Assembly: GCA_003567075.1 (NCBI GenBank)
Contig: PXAU01000133.1
Location: 1 to 5,357, forward strand
Reading direction: 5' to 3'
Source of the DNA: Trueperaceae bacterium
GTDB lineage: Bacteria > Deinococcota > Deinococci > Deinococcales > Trueperaceae
Length of the DNA stretch: 5,357 nt
The first letter of the stretch is position 1; every line of letters begins with the position of its first letter. Both the position numbers and the translations under genes were made by a program. Positions 1-5,357 of this stretch are shown here, piece after piece. The notes beneath the pieces were generated by a model. That model was not told the origin of the DNA, ran no database searches, and saw nothing but the letters and a program-made list of their open reading frames with translations.

Positions 1-32
1 CCCGCAAGGGCGACGTGCGGTCAGCGCCCATG

Positions 33-62
33 ACTATAGCCGTGCGGCTCATGTGGTGTCAA
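33..62 (-). promoter_or_regulatory. Strong sigma70-type promoter firing out of the left edge
   Basis: On the minus strand TTGACA (62 down to 57) is followed by an 18-base spacer and TATAGT (38 down to 33). The -35 box is a perfect consensus match and the -10 box matches five of six positions. Transcription would begin near 24-27 and run leftward out of the window, so the gene it serves is not visible. An ATG at 31-29 lies only one base past the -10 box, too close to be the start of this transcript unless initiation is unusual. The promoter lies about 95 bases beyond the stop of the ASCH gene on the same strand, so it probably opens a separate transcription unit (protein or stable RNA). Confidence 0.6.
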
Positions 63-121
63 CGCGACGAGAACGTTCTGGAGCGCTCGTGTGCGTCGTG
101 CTCGCGATGTCCTGCTCGCGC

Positions 122-152
122 CGCAAGCGCGCCTCGAGCGCGCCTCGCAAGC
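122..152. repeat. Small overlapping direct repeats
   Basis: The 7-mer cgcaagc occurs at 122-128 and again at 146-152. The 10-mer gcgcgcctcg occurs at 127-136 and 138-147, separated by a single base. The block sits immediately downstream of the ASCH gene stop at 156. It is also partly self-complementary (gcgcgc, 5-base loop, gcgcgc), so it could fold at the 3' end of the operon transcript. It may be no more than low-complexity GC sequence. Confidence 0.4.
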
Positions 153-155
153 ACC

Positions 156-656
156 TCACGGCGGCTCGGGCCACACCAGCCGGAAGCGCTCGCACTCGAC
201 GCCCATGGCGGGCGTGAAGGCGTACCCGAGCGCCTCGCCCTCGCGCCGGAAGAAGGTCTCGTGCGCCTCGCGCCAAGAGGCCAGGCTGCCGTCGCCCTCG
301 CCCTCGTCCGCGGCAAAGCGCTCGTCGACGCCGTCGAAAGTGGTGACGAACGTCTCGATCGTCTCGATCACGCACACCGGCGTGCCGTCGCCGCGCAGCA
401 CGACGCTCAGCGAGCCGGGCGTGGGTGACGCTGCCAGCTCGCGGCGCATCGCCTCTAGCGAGGTGGTGGTGCCCCGCTTCACGCCGCGCCGAACGAGCTC
501 GGCCAAGGCATCGGCGAGGGCGGGGTGGTCGCCGAAGGCGAACACGTCGAAGGGCTCCCGCCCGGCGTGCTCGGGGTTGGCGGCGACGAAGGCGCGCCAG
601 AACGCCCGCAGCGCGGCCGCGTCCGGTTCCGTGGGTAGGGTAGGAGGGGCGCTCAG
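156..656 (-). CDS. ASCH-domain protein, YhfF-like (COG4405 type)
   Basis: Predicted small cytosolic protein of 166 residues with an ASCH (PUA-like) fold, a family that binds RNA or nucleosides. Visible landmarks in order: helix AALRAFWRAF (14-23), FAFGDHPALADAL (39-51), the G-x-K-x-x-T element GVKRGTT (58-64), the beta strand pair GDGTPVCVIET (89-99), EGEGDGSLASWREAHETFF (118-136) and CERFRLVW (155-162), all typical of COG4405. K60, T63 and perhaps E98 resemble the Lys/Thr/Glu catalytic set of E. coli YqfB, an ASCH N4-acetylcytidine amidohydrolase; activity here is inference. The first conventional start is GTG at 545, but it would delete the conserved N-terminal helix. The frame is open upstream with no ATG, GTG or TTG, while CTG at 656-654 overlaps the phosphorylase stop (CTGA) and follows GAGGTG by five bases, so I choose it. 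The C-terminus after CERFRLVW is short. Family assignment is firm; exact start and function are not. Confidence 0.82.
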   Translation of the reverse strand: MSAPPTLPTEPDAAALRAFWRAFVAANPEHAGREPFDVFAFGDHPALADALAELVRRGVKRGTTTSLEAMRRELAASPTPGSLSVVLRGDGTPVCVIETIETFVTTFDGVDERFAADEGEGDGSLASWREAHETFFRREGEALGYAFTPAMGVECERFRLVWPEPP

Positions 657-1948
657 CGCAGCACCTCGATCACGACGCCCTCGGTCGCGATCGGTGCACC
701 GATCGCCGCCGCCCCGTCGAGTGCGGCAAGGGCGCCCTCGAGCCCGCGGCCGGCGCGATGGTGCAGTGTCGCGAGCGGCTCGCCCGCGCGCACCGCATCC
801 CCCACGCGGGCGTGGAGCACGGCCCCGACGCCCAGGTCGACGGCGTCACCTTTCTTGGTGCGGCCGCCGCCCAAGCGCGCCACCGCCAGGCCTACGCGCT
901 CGGCGTCGATGCGCCGGACCGTGCCGCTCGCGCTCGCGCGCCAGTGCGCCTCGTCCGGCGCGATCTCGAGTCGGTCCAGCGCCGCCACGTCGCCGCCCTG
1001 CGCCGCTACCCAGCGCTCGAAGCGCTCGAGCGCGCGGCCGTCGTCCAGCGCCGCTTCCACTTCGCTCCGGTCGTCCACCAGCCCGGCCGACGCCAGCAGC
1101 TCGTGCGTGAGCACCAGCACCACCTCGCGCAGCGGACCGCGTGCCTCGCCGCGCAGCACCGCGAGCGCCTCGCGCACCTCGAGGGCGTGGCCCACGGCCC
1201 GGCCGAGCGGCTCGTCCATGCGCGAGAGCACCGCTCGCACCGTGAGGCCGGCATGACGGCCGATGCGCACCATCGCCTCGGCCAGCGCTCGGGCGTCGGC
1301 TGCGCTCTTCATGAACGCGCCGCGACCGGCCTTGACGTCGAGCACCAGGTGCTTCGCGCCGCCCGCGAGCTTCTTGCTCATGATGCTGCTGGCGATGAGC
1401 GGGATCGACTCGACCGTGCCGGTGGCGTCACGCAGCGCGTAGAGTGCGCCGTCGGCGGGTGCCAGACCGGCGCTCTGGCCGCTCACCGCCACCCCCACCT
1501 CGCGCGCCTGCCGCAGGAACGCCTCGCGCTCGAGCGTAGCACTGAAGCCGGGGATGCTCTCGAGCTTGTCGATGGTGCCGCCGCTGTGCCCCAGGCCGCG
1601 GCCGGAGAGCTTCGCGACCGTCGCGCCGAGCGCCGCCGCCAGCGGCGCCAGCACGAGCGTGGTGGTGTCGCCGACGCCGCCGGTAGAGTGCTTGTCGACC
1701 GGGTACGGGAGCCCTCGCAGGTCGAGCTGCTCGCCGGAGTCGGCCAGCACCTGGGTGAGCGCCGCGGTCTCGTCGTCGCGCATGCCGCGCCACACCACCG
1801 CCATCAACCAGGCAGCCAGCTGGTAGTCGGCGACGTCGCCGCGCATGGAGGCGCCGATGAAGTCGGCCAGCACCTCGCGCGTGTGCGCTTCGCCGCGGCG
1901 CTTCGCCACGATCACGTCGACCGGGTTCACCTGCCCGGAGTGGCTCAT
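653..1948 (-). CDS. pdp: Pyrimidine-nucleoside phosphorylase (thymidine phosphorylase family)
   Basis: Cytosolic homodimeric enzyme of nucleoside salvage that splits uridine, thymidine or deoxyuridine with phosphate into the base and (deoxy)ribose 1-phosphate. The 431 residues match the full family length. Seen: the N-terminal alpha domain with PVDVIVAKRRGE (9-20); phosphate-binding KHSTGGVGD (86-94); the family signature SGRGLGHSGGTIDKLE (115-130); YALRD (170-174) with R173; SSIMSKK (187-193) with S188 and K192; and DVKAGRGAFM (204-213). R173, S188 and K192 correspond to E. coli DeoA R171, S186 and K190, so the active site appears intact. A C-terminal domain follows from about 340. The form SSIMSKK followed by GAFMK is closer to the broad-specificity Bacillus-type enzyme (Pdp) than to strict DeoA, so substrate choice is inferred. 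The ATG overlaps the stop of the Mur ligase gene as ATGA and is preceded by GGGGG one base upstream, suggesting translational coupling. Confidence 0.93.
   Translation of the reverse strand: MSHSGQVNPVDVIVAKRRGEAHTREVLADFIGASMRGDVADYQLAAWLMAVVWRGMRDDETAALTQVLADSGEQLDLRGLPYPVDKHSTGGVGDTTTLVLAPLAAALGATVAKLSGRGLGHSGGTIDKLESIPGFSATLEREAFLRQAREVGVAVSGQSAGLAPADGALYALRDATGTVESIPLIASSIMSKKLAGGAKHLVLDVKAGRGAFMKSAADARALAEAMVRIGRHAGLTVRAVLSRMDEPLGRAVGHALEVREALAVLRGEARGPLREVVLVLTHELLASAGLVDDRSEVEAALDDGRALERFERWVAAQGGDVAALDRLEIAPDEAHWRASASGTVRRIDAERVGLAVARLGGGRTKKGDAVDLGVGAVLHARVGDAVRAGEPLATLHHRAGRGLEGALAALDGAAAIGAPIATEGVVIEVLR
654..667 (-). promoter_or_regulatory. Ribosome binding site and CTG start of the ASCH gene
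   Basis: Reading leftward on the minus strand, GAGGTG (667-662) is followed by five bases and CTG (656-654), which shares two bases with the TGA (655-653) of the phosphorylase. This is a good Shine-Dalgarno match at a good distance. It forms the same 4-base overlap geometry as the two upstream junctions of the operon. It decides the start because no ATG, GTG or TTG lies in frame until 545. Confidence 0.55.
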
Positions 1949-3489
1949 GCCCCCATGCTACGCAACGCGGCGCGCGCCTCGGCCGCCTCGTTCCACGGCA
2001 ACGCCTCGCTACCGCGCTCGAGGCTCTGCTCGTGCCCCTTGCCGCACAGCAGCACCACGTCGCCGGGGCGCGCCAAGGAGAAGGCGAAGGCGATCGCCTG
2101 GCGCCGCTCCGGGACGCGCCAGAAGTGCTCGCCCTCGCTCGCGCCGGCCTCCCTCGCCCCTGCGGCCATGGTCGCCAGGATCGCGCCGAGGTCCTCGCTG
2201 CGGTAATCCTCCTCCGTGAACACGGCGAGGTCGGCGTGCAGCGCGGCGGTACGGCCGAGCGGCGCGCGCTTGCCGGGGTCGCGCTCGCCCGCCGAGCCGA
2301 TCACCACGATGCGGCGCCCGCCCCGGGCGGGCGCCACTGCCGCCAGCGCTTTCGCCAGCGCCGGTGCGGTATGGGCGAAGTCGACGATCACGCTGTAGGG
2401 GCGCCGGGCCACCACCTGCATGCGGCCGGGGACGCCACGGAAACGCTCCAGCCGCGCCACCAGCAGCGACCATCCCAGGCCGCTGGCGAGCTGGGCGGCG
2501 GCGAGCGCGACCAGCGCGTTGCCGAGGTTGAAGCGGCCCGGCAGCGGCAGCCGGCAGGCGTGACGCTGGCCGTCGGCCAGCAACGTGAAGCGCAGATCGC
2601 TCGGGCCCGCCTGGACGTCTTCGGCGCGCACCTCGGCGGACGGATGCTCGCCCACGCTTACCCACCGCTGGGCAGCCTCGGCGAAGCCCTCCCAGGACGG
2701 GTCGTCGCGGTTCAGCACGGAGAGCGAGGCGCGCCGAAGCAGCGTGCGCTTGGCCTCGCGATAGGCCTCCAGGGTCTTGTGGAAGTCGAGGTGCTCGGGC
2801 GTGAAGGTGGTCCAGGCCGCGACGTCGTAGTGCACGTGCTCGAGGCGCTGCAGCGCGAAGCCGTGCGAGCTCGACTCGACCACCGCGAAGCGGGCCCCGG
2901 CGCGCGCGGCGCGTGCCAGCAGCCCGTGCACCTGAGGCGCTTCGGGCGTGGTGAAGTGTCCGGGGAAGCGCACCAGTCGCCGGCCGACGCGCGCTGTGGC
3001 GCTGCTGATGAGCGCCGCTTGTGGCTCGTGCACTGGGCCTTGCAACAGGTGATGGAGCAGGCTGGAGGTGGTGGTCTTGCCGTCTGTCCCGGTCACGCCG
3101 ATGGTGCGCAGCGCGCGCGAGGGATGACCGAAGAAGGTCGCGGCGAGGCTCGAGGTGGCCCAGCGGTCGTCGCTCACGTGCACGTACGGCACACCCCGCA
3201 GCGGCAGGTCGCTCGGGTCGCGGCGGCTGCCGAGCACGCACACGGCGCCGGCCGCCAGCGCGCGTGCCACGAAGGCGTGGCCGTCGACGACGGCGCCGAC
3301 GCGGGCAACGAAGACGCTCCCGGGTCGCACCAGGTCGACCGCCTGCGCCACGCCGCGCACCGCCACGTCGGGAAGGCCCGGCGGGGCCTCGCCCAGCGCC
3401 TCGCGTAGCAAGGCAGGCAGACGCCAGCGAGGCGGCTGCCAGGACGGGCGCAGCGAGCCCGGTTGGGCCGCGGCAGCGGGGCCCTTCAC
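1945..3489 (-). CDS. MurE-like UDP-N-acetylmuramyl-tripeptide synthetase (Mur ligase)
   Basis: ATP-dependent cytosolic ligase of peptidoglycan precursor synthesis, expected to add the third residue (a diamino acid) to UDP-MurNAc-L-Ala-D-Glu. The 514 residues show all three Mur domains: N-terminal substrate domain (about 24-115, with RPGSVFVAR at 55-63); central ATPase with P-loop GVTGTDGKTTT (131-141), HFTTPEAPQ (178-186), VESSSHGFAL (204-213), TPEHLDFH (230-237) and the probable carbamylated K247; and C-terminal domain with GRFNLGNAL (318-326), PGRMQVV (354-360), VDFAHT (369-374), GSAGERDPGKR (398-408), EEDYRSED (426-433) and GKGHEQ (483-488). The DNPR motif that holds diaminopimelate in many MurE enzymes is E-D-Y-R (427-430) here, retaining only the arginine, while E487 of GKGHE is kept. 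This suggests another diamino acid, such as the L-ornithine known in Deinococcus and Thermus cell walls, or a divergent paralogue. The GTG start overlaps the kinase stop (GTGA). The N-terminus carries about 23 extra Pro/Ala/Trp-rich residues. Confidence 0.88.
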   Translation of the reverse strand: MKGPAAAAQPGSLRPSWQPPRWRLPALLREALGEAPPGLPDVAVRGVAQAVDLVRPGSVFVARVGAVVDGHAFVARALAAGAVCVLGSRRDPSDLPLRGVPYVHVSDDRWATSSLAATFFGHPSRALRTIGVTGTDGKTTTSSLLHHLLQGPVHEPQAALISSATARVGRRLVRFPGHFTTPEAPQVHGLLARAARAGARFAVVESSSHGFALQRLEHVHYDVAAWTTFTPEHLDFHKTLEAYREAKRTLLRRASLSVLNRDDPSWEGFAEAAQRWVSVGEHPSAEVRAEDVQAGPSDLRFTLLADGQRHACRLPLPGRFNLGNALVALAAAQLASGLGWSLLVARLERFRGVPGRMQVVARRPYSVIVDFAHTAPALAKALAAVAPARGGRRIVVIGSAGERDPGKRAPLGRTAALHADLAVFTEEDYRSEDLGAILATMAAGAREAGASEGEHFWRVPERRQAIAFAFSLARPGDVVLLCGKGHEQSLERGSEALPWNEAAEARAALRSMGA

Positions 3490-4109
3490 CGCACCACCGG
3501 CGCAGCCAGGCCGCTACGCTCCAGCAGCTCGAAGACACGTTCCCGGTCGCTCGCGCTGGCCACCACGTCGAAGCGGTCGGCGTCGACCACCACCAGCGGC
3601 GCGGCGTCGAAGGCCGCCGCCCAGCGCTCGTAGAGCGTTGCCAGCTTCGCCAGGTACGCGTCCGGAACCGCTTGCTCGAAGCCGCGGCCGCGCATGGCGA
3701 TGTGCTGCTTCACGGTCGGCAGGCTGGCGCGCAGGAACACCATCAGGTCCGGCTGGCGCAAGGCGCGCCGCACCGCACGGTACGTGCGGGTGTAGACGTC
3801 GAAGTCGCGCTCGTCGATCATCCGGTCCTCGAAGAGCGCCCGCGCGAACACGTTGGCGTCCTCGTCGACGGTGCGGTCCTGGACGATGCGCTCGGCCGGG
3901 TTCACCTGAGCCAGATGCTGCTCGAGGCGTGCGGCGAGGAAGAACATCTGCGAGTGGAAGGCCCAGCGCCGCATGTCGGCGTAGAAGTCGGCCAGGTAGG
4001 GGTTCTCGTCCACCGCCTCGTACACCGGCCGCAGGTGGTAGCGCTGCGCCAGCAGGCGCGTCAGGGTCGACTTGCCGGCTCCGATGGTGCCCGCCACCGC
4101 GACGTACAT
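3486..4109 (-). CDS. Deoxynucleoside kinase (dGK/dAK/dCK family)
   Basis: Cytosolic salvage enzyme that transfers the gamma phosphate of ATP to the 5'-hydroxyl of a deoxynucleoside. The 207 residues fit the bacterial deoxyguanosine/deoxyadenosine kinase family (about 205-220). Seen: P-loop GTIGAGKST (7-15); the E-x-V element YEAVDENPYL (30-39) with candidate catalytic base E31; RWAFHSQMFFL (48-58); the DRT motif DRTVDEDANVFA (78-89), equivalent to DRS; DVYTRTY (104-110); PDLMVFLRA (120-128); the arginine lid MRGRGFE (139-145); and VVVDADRFD (173-181). Substrate preference cannot be read from sequence; the DENPYL form favours purine deoxynucleosides. I choose ATG at 4109-4107 rather than TTG at 4127: the ATG begins right at the first beta strand before the P-loop and lies eight bases after an extended -10 box, as in a leaderless message. 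It is the first gene of the minus-strand operon, and its TGA overlaps the next GTG. Confidence 0.92.
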   Translation of the reverse strand: MYVAVAGTIGAGKSTLTRLLAQRYHLRPVYEAVDENPYLADFYADMRRWAFHSQMFFLAARLEQHLAQVNPAERIVQDRTVDEDANVFARALFEDRMIDERDFDVYTRTYRAVRRALRQPDLMVFLRASLPTVKQHIAMRGRGFEQAVPDAYLAKLATLYERWAAAFDAAPLVVVDADRFDVVASASDRERVFELLERSGLAAPVVR

Positions 4110-4117
4110 CGAGCGTG

Positions 4118-4126
4118 ACCATACCA
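4118..4126 (-). promoter_or_regulatory. Extended -10 promoter of the kinase operon, leaderless geometry
   Basis: On the minus strand TGG-TATGGT (4126 down to 4118) fits the TGn extended -10 pattern, with four of six bases of TATAAT plus the TG. The kinase ATG begins at 4109, eight bases past the box, where the first transcribed base would be expected. No purine-rich ribosome binding site precedes the ATG, in keeping with a leaderless transcript. A clear -35 box is not seen; the expected place (about 4141-4146) reads GCGTTC. Confidence 0.55.
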
Positions 4127-4149
4127 AGGGGGCGCGTCGCGAACGCCTG

Positions 4150-4158
4150 TGCTAGCAT
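4150..4158 (+). promoter_or_regulatory. Extended -10 promoter of the CNNM/CBS gene, leaderless geometry
   Basis: The sequence TGC-TAGCAT (4150-4158) is an extended -10 element with four of six TATAAT bases. The GTG start of the plus-strand gene begins at 4166, seven bases later, which matches the usual distance to a transcription start. GGAG at 4160-4163 lies only two bases before the GTG, too close for a good Shine-Dalgarno site, again favouring a leaderless message. No -35 box is recognisable near 4130-4135. The two divergent -10 boxes are 29 bases apart, so the polymerase footprints would overlap. Confidence 0.5.
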
Positions 4159-4165
4159 CGGAGCG

Positions 4166-5357
4166 GTGAAGGACACCGAACCGCCGAGTCGATCTCGACG
4201 GCGCGACCACTGGTACGTGCTCCTCCTGATCCCAGCGATCGCCAGCCTCAGTTTCTGGGCTTTCGCCCAGGCCGCACCGACCGACGGCGTCGGCGTCTGG
4301 CAGGTGGTCCTGTTGCTGGGGTTGCTGCTGCTCTCGGGCGCCATGTCGGGCTCCGAGACGGCACTGACCGCCCTGGGCGAGTGGAAGATCCACCAGCTGC
4401 GCGAGGAGGGCCACGATCCGCAGGGGCTGTTCGGCCTGCTCGGGCGGCAACCGACGCGCTTCATCACCACCTTGCTCATCGGCAACAACCTGGTCAACAT
4501 CGCCGCCACCGCGCTGGTCACGCAGATGAGCATCCAGCTCTCGCGCCAGGTCGGCTTCAGCGAGGCCGCCGCGGTCGCCTACGCCACCGCTGTCATGACG
4601 CTGCTGGTGCTGGTGGTTGGCGAGATCACCCCCAAGTCGATCGCGGTGCACAACCCGGTGGGGTACTCGCGCGCCGTCATCCGGCCCGTGTACGCCATGT
4701 CGGTGGTGCTGTTCCCGCTGGGTCGGGCCTTCGCCTGGTTCACCTCGACGGTGCTGCGGCTGCTCCGATTGGAGAGCAGCAACGACCCGCTCATCACCGA
4801 GAACGAACTCCGGCTCATGCTCCGCAGCGCCGAGGAGCACGGCGTGATCGAAGCCAGCGAGCAGGCGATGATCAAGGGCGTCATCGAGCTCGAGGAGACC
4901 GTCGTACGCGAGGTGATGACCCCGCGCGTCGACGTGATCGCGGTGTCCGAGGAGGCCTCGCTCGAGGGGCTCCTGGCGCTGGTCACCGAGCACGGCTACA
5001 GCCGCCTGCCGGTCTACCGCGAGTCGATCGACGACGTGCGCGGCGTCGCCTACGCCCGCGACCTGCTGCCCTACCTCGGCGAGTCCGAGGCGCTCACCAG
5101 CGCGCGCGTGGCCGACCTGGTGCAGCCGGCGCAGTACGTGCCCGAGACGCTCTCGATCCTGACCATGATGCGCGACATGCGCCTGCGCAAGAACCACATG
5201 GCGGTGGTGGTCGACGAGTTCGGCGGCACGGCCGGGGTGGTGACGCTCGAGGACATCATCGAGGAGATCACCGGCGAGATCTACGACGAGACCGACGAGG
5301 ACGAGGTGGCCGACTTCGTCGACCTCGACGACGGCAGCACCATGGTGCGCGCCGCGG
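4166..5357 (+). CDS. CNNM/CBS-domain membrane protein, HlyC/CorC (UPF0053) family, 3' end missing
   Basis: Partial inner-membrane protein; 397 codons are present and the frame is open at the right edge. Relatives (bacterial MpfA/CorB, human CNNM) export Mg2+ or exchange it with Na+; the old hemolysin label is doubtful. Order seen: a basic N-terminus (RSRRR, 9-13) and hydrophobic stretch 17-34 ending A-Q-A-A, which looks like a signal peptide or extra membrane segment; CNNM (DUF21) domain with hydrophobic segments near 44-62, 99-120, 134-152 and 174-200, including SGSETALTAL (61-70), GNNLVN (106-111) and GEITPKS (152-158); an acidic helix ELRLMLRSAEEHGVI (214-228); two CBS motifs, VMTPRVDV (250-257) with YSRLPVY (278-284), and VVVDEFGGTAGVVTLEDI (347-364); then the start of the C-terminal CorC_HlyC domain, with acidic EIYDETDEDE (371-380). 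GTG at 4166 is chosen because it precedes the signal-like segment and follows a -10 box; the frame is open further upstream. It is divergent from the salvage operon. Confidence 0.88.
   Translation, partial: MKDTEPPSRSRRRDHWYVLLLIPAIASLSFWAFAQAAPTDGVGVWQVVLLLGLLLLSGAMSGSETALTALGEWKIHQLREEGHDPQGLFGLLGRQPTRFITTLLIGNNLVNIAATALVTQMSIQLSRQVGFSEAAAVAYATAVMTLLVLVVGEITPKSIAVHNPVGYSRAVIRPVYAMSVVLFPLGRAFAWFTSTVLRLLRLESSNDPLITENELRLMLRSAEEHGVIEASEQAMIKGVIELEETVVREVMTPRVDVIAVSEEASLEGLLALVTEHGYSRLPVYRESIDDVRGVAYARDLLPYLGESEALTSARVADLVQPAQYVPETLSILTMMRDMRLRKNHMAVVVDEFGGTAGVVTLEDIIEEITGEIYDETDEDEVADFVDLDDGSTMVRAA

Larger units (their letters stand above)
1..155. other. Non-coding left margin
   Basis: No convincing gene is seen here. 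Short overlapping reading frames exist on both strands but are arginine- and alanine-rich artefacts of high GC. The segment holds the outward promoter at 33-62, two short palindromes (gaacgttc at 71-78 and gagcgctc at 81-88) and a small overlapping direct repeat at 122-152. Within that repeat gcgcgc at 127-132 and 138-143 could pair around a 5-base loop just past the end of the minus-strand operon. No T tract follows in either direction, so this is at best a weak terminator candidate. Confidence 0.5.

Noticed and set aside
127..143. Intrinsic terminator for the minus-strand operon
   Set aside because: A GCGCGC stem with a 5-base loop is possible, but no T tract follows on either strand, so it is not reported as a terminator.
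91..1110. Plus-strand open frame of 339 codons
   Set aside because: It is antisense to the ASCH gene and the phosphorylase, and becomes almost pure Arg/Pro/Ala after its first half.
758..2206. Long plus-strand open frame of 482 codons
   Set aside because: It lies antisense to the phosphorylase and the end of the Mur ligase. Its product is rich in Arg, His, Ala and Gln with no recognisable motif, typical of a GC-rich shadow frame.
2032..3408. Long plus-strand open frame of 458 codons
   Set aside because: It is antisense to the Mur ligase, whose motifs are all intact on the other strand. The product has biased composition and no family features.
2009..3538. Second minus-strand frame of 509 codons over the Mur ligase
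   Set aside because: It is a frame-shifted shadow of the ligase, extremely Arg/Ala rich. The true frame carries every Mur motif.
3021..4118. Plus-strand open frame of 365 codons opposite the kinase
   Set aside because: It has Arg-rich low-complexity composition and lies opposite a well supported kinase gene and part of the Mur ligase.
4110..4127. TTG start at 4127 giving the kinase six extra residues
   Set aside because: It would place the start within the extended -10 box, upstream of the expected transcription start. The ATG at 4109 starts exactly at the first strand before the P-loop.
4061..5197. Minus-strand open frame of 378 codons opposite the CNNM/CBS gene
   Set aside because: It is rich in His, Gln, Arg and Asp with no domain. 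The plus strand holds the CNNM and CBS motifs.

Overview
The window is a GC-rich stretch of bacterial chromosome (around 70% by eye, not computed). It carries four tightly packed genes on the minus strand and one divergent gene on the plus strand. No mobile element, CRISPR array, rRNA or tRNA could be seen. The likely source is a member of the Deinococcota (Deinococcus, Thermus or Truepera relatives). This rests on the high GC, a deoxynucleoside kinase of the dGK/dAK type, a MurE-like ligase without the usual diaminopimelate-recognition motif, and start codons placed 7-8 bases after extended -10 boxes, as in leaderless transcripts common in that phylum. It is an inference, not a proof.

Layout: 1-155 is a non-coding left margin holding a strong consensus-like promoter (TTGACA-N18-TATAGT) on the minus strand that fires out of the window. 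From right to left on the minus strand, 4109 to 156, lies one operon: deoxynucleoside kinase, MurE-like Mur ligase, pyrimidine-nucleoside phosphorylase, and a YhfF-like ASCH-domain protein. Each junction is a 4-base stop/start overlap, and the start codon differs each time: GTGA, ATGA, CTGA. The last overlap implies a CTG start for the ASCH gene, 37 codons upstream of its first conventional start. The 56-base gap 4110-4165 holds two back-to-back extended -10 promoters, one for the operon and one for the plus-strand gene. From 4166 to the right edge is a CNNM/CBS-domain membrane protein of the HlyC/CorC (UPF0053) family, cut off by the window end.

Functionally, the kinase phosphorylates deoxynucleosides and the phosphorylase splits pyrimidine nucleosides, so both belong to nucleoside salvage. 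The ASCH protein belongs to a superfamily that includes RNA-binding proteins and the N4-acetylcytidine amidohydrolase YqfB, so a link to modified pyrimidine nucleosides is possible but unproven. The MurE-like ligase uses UDP-MurNAc-dipeptide and is the odd member, joining cell-wall precursor synthesis to nucleoside salvage. The divergent CNNM/CBS protein probably moves Mg2+ or other divalent cations.
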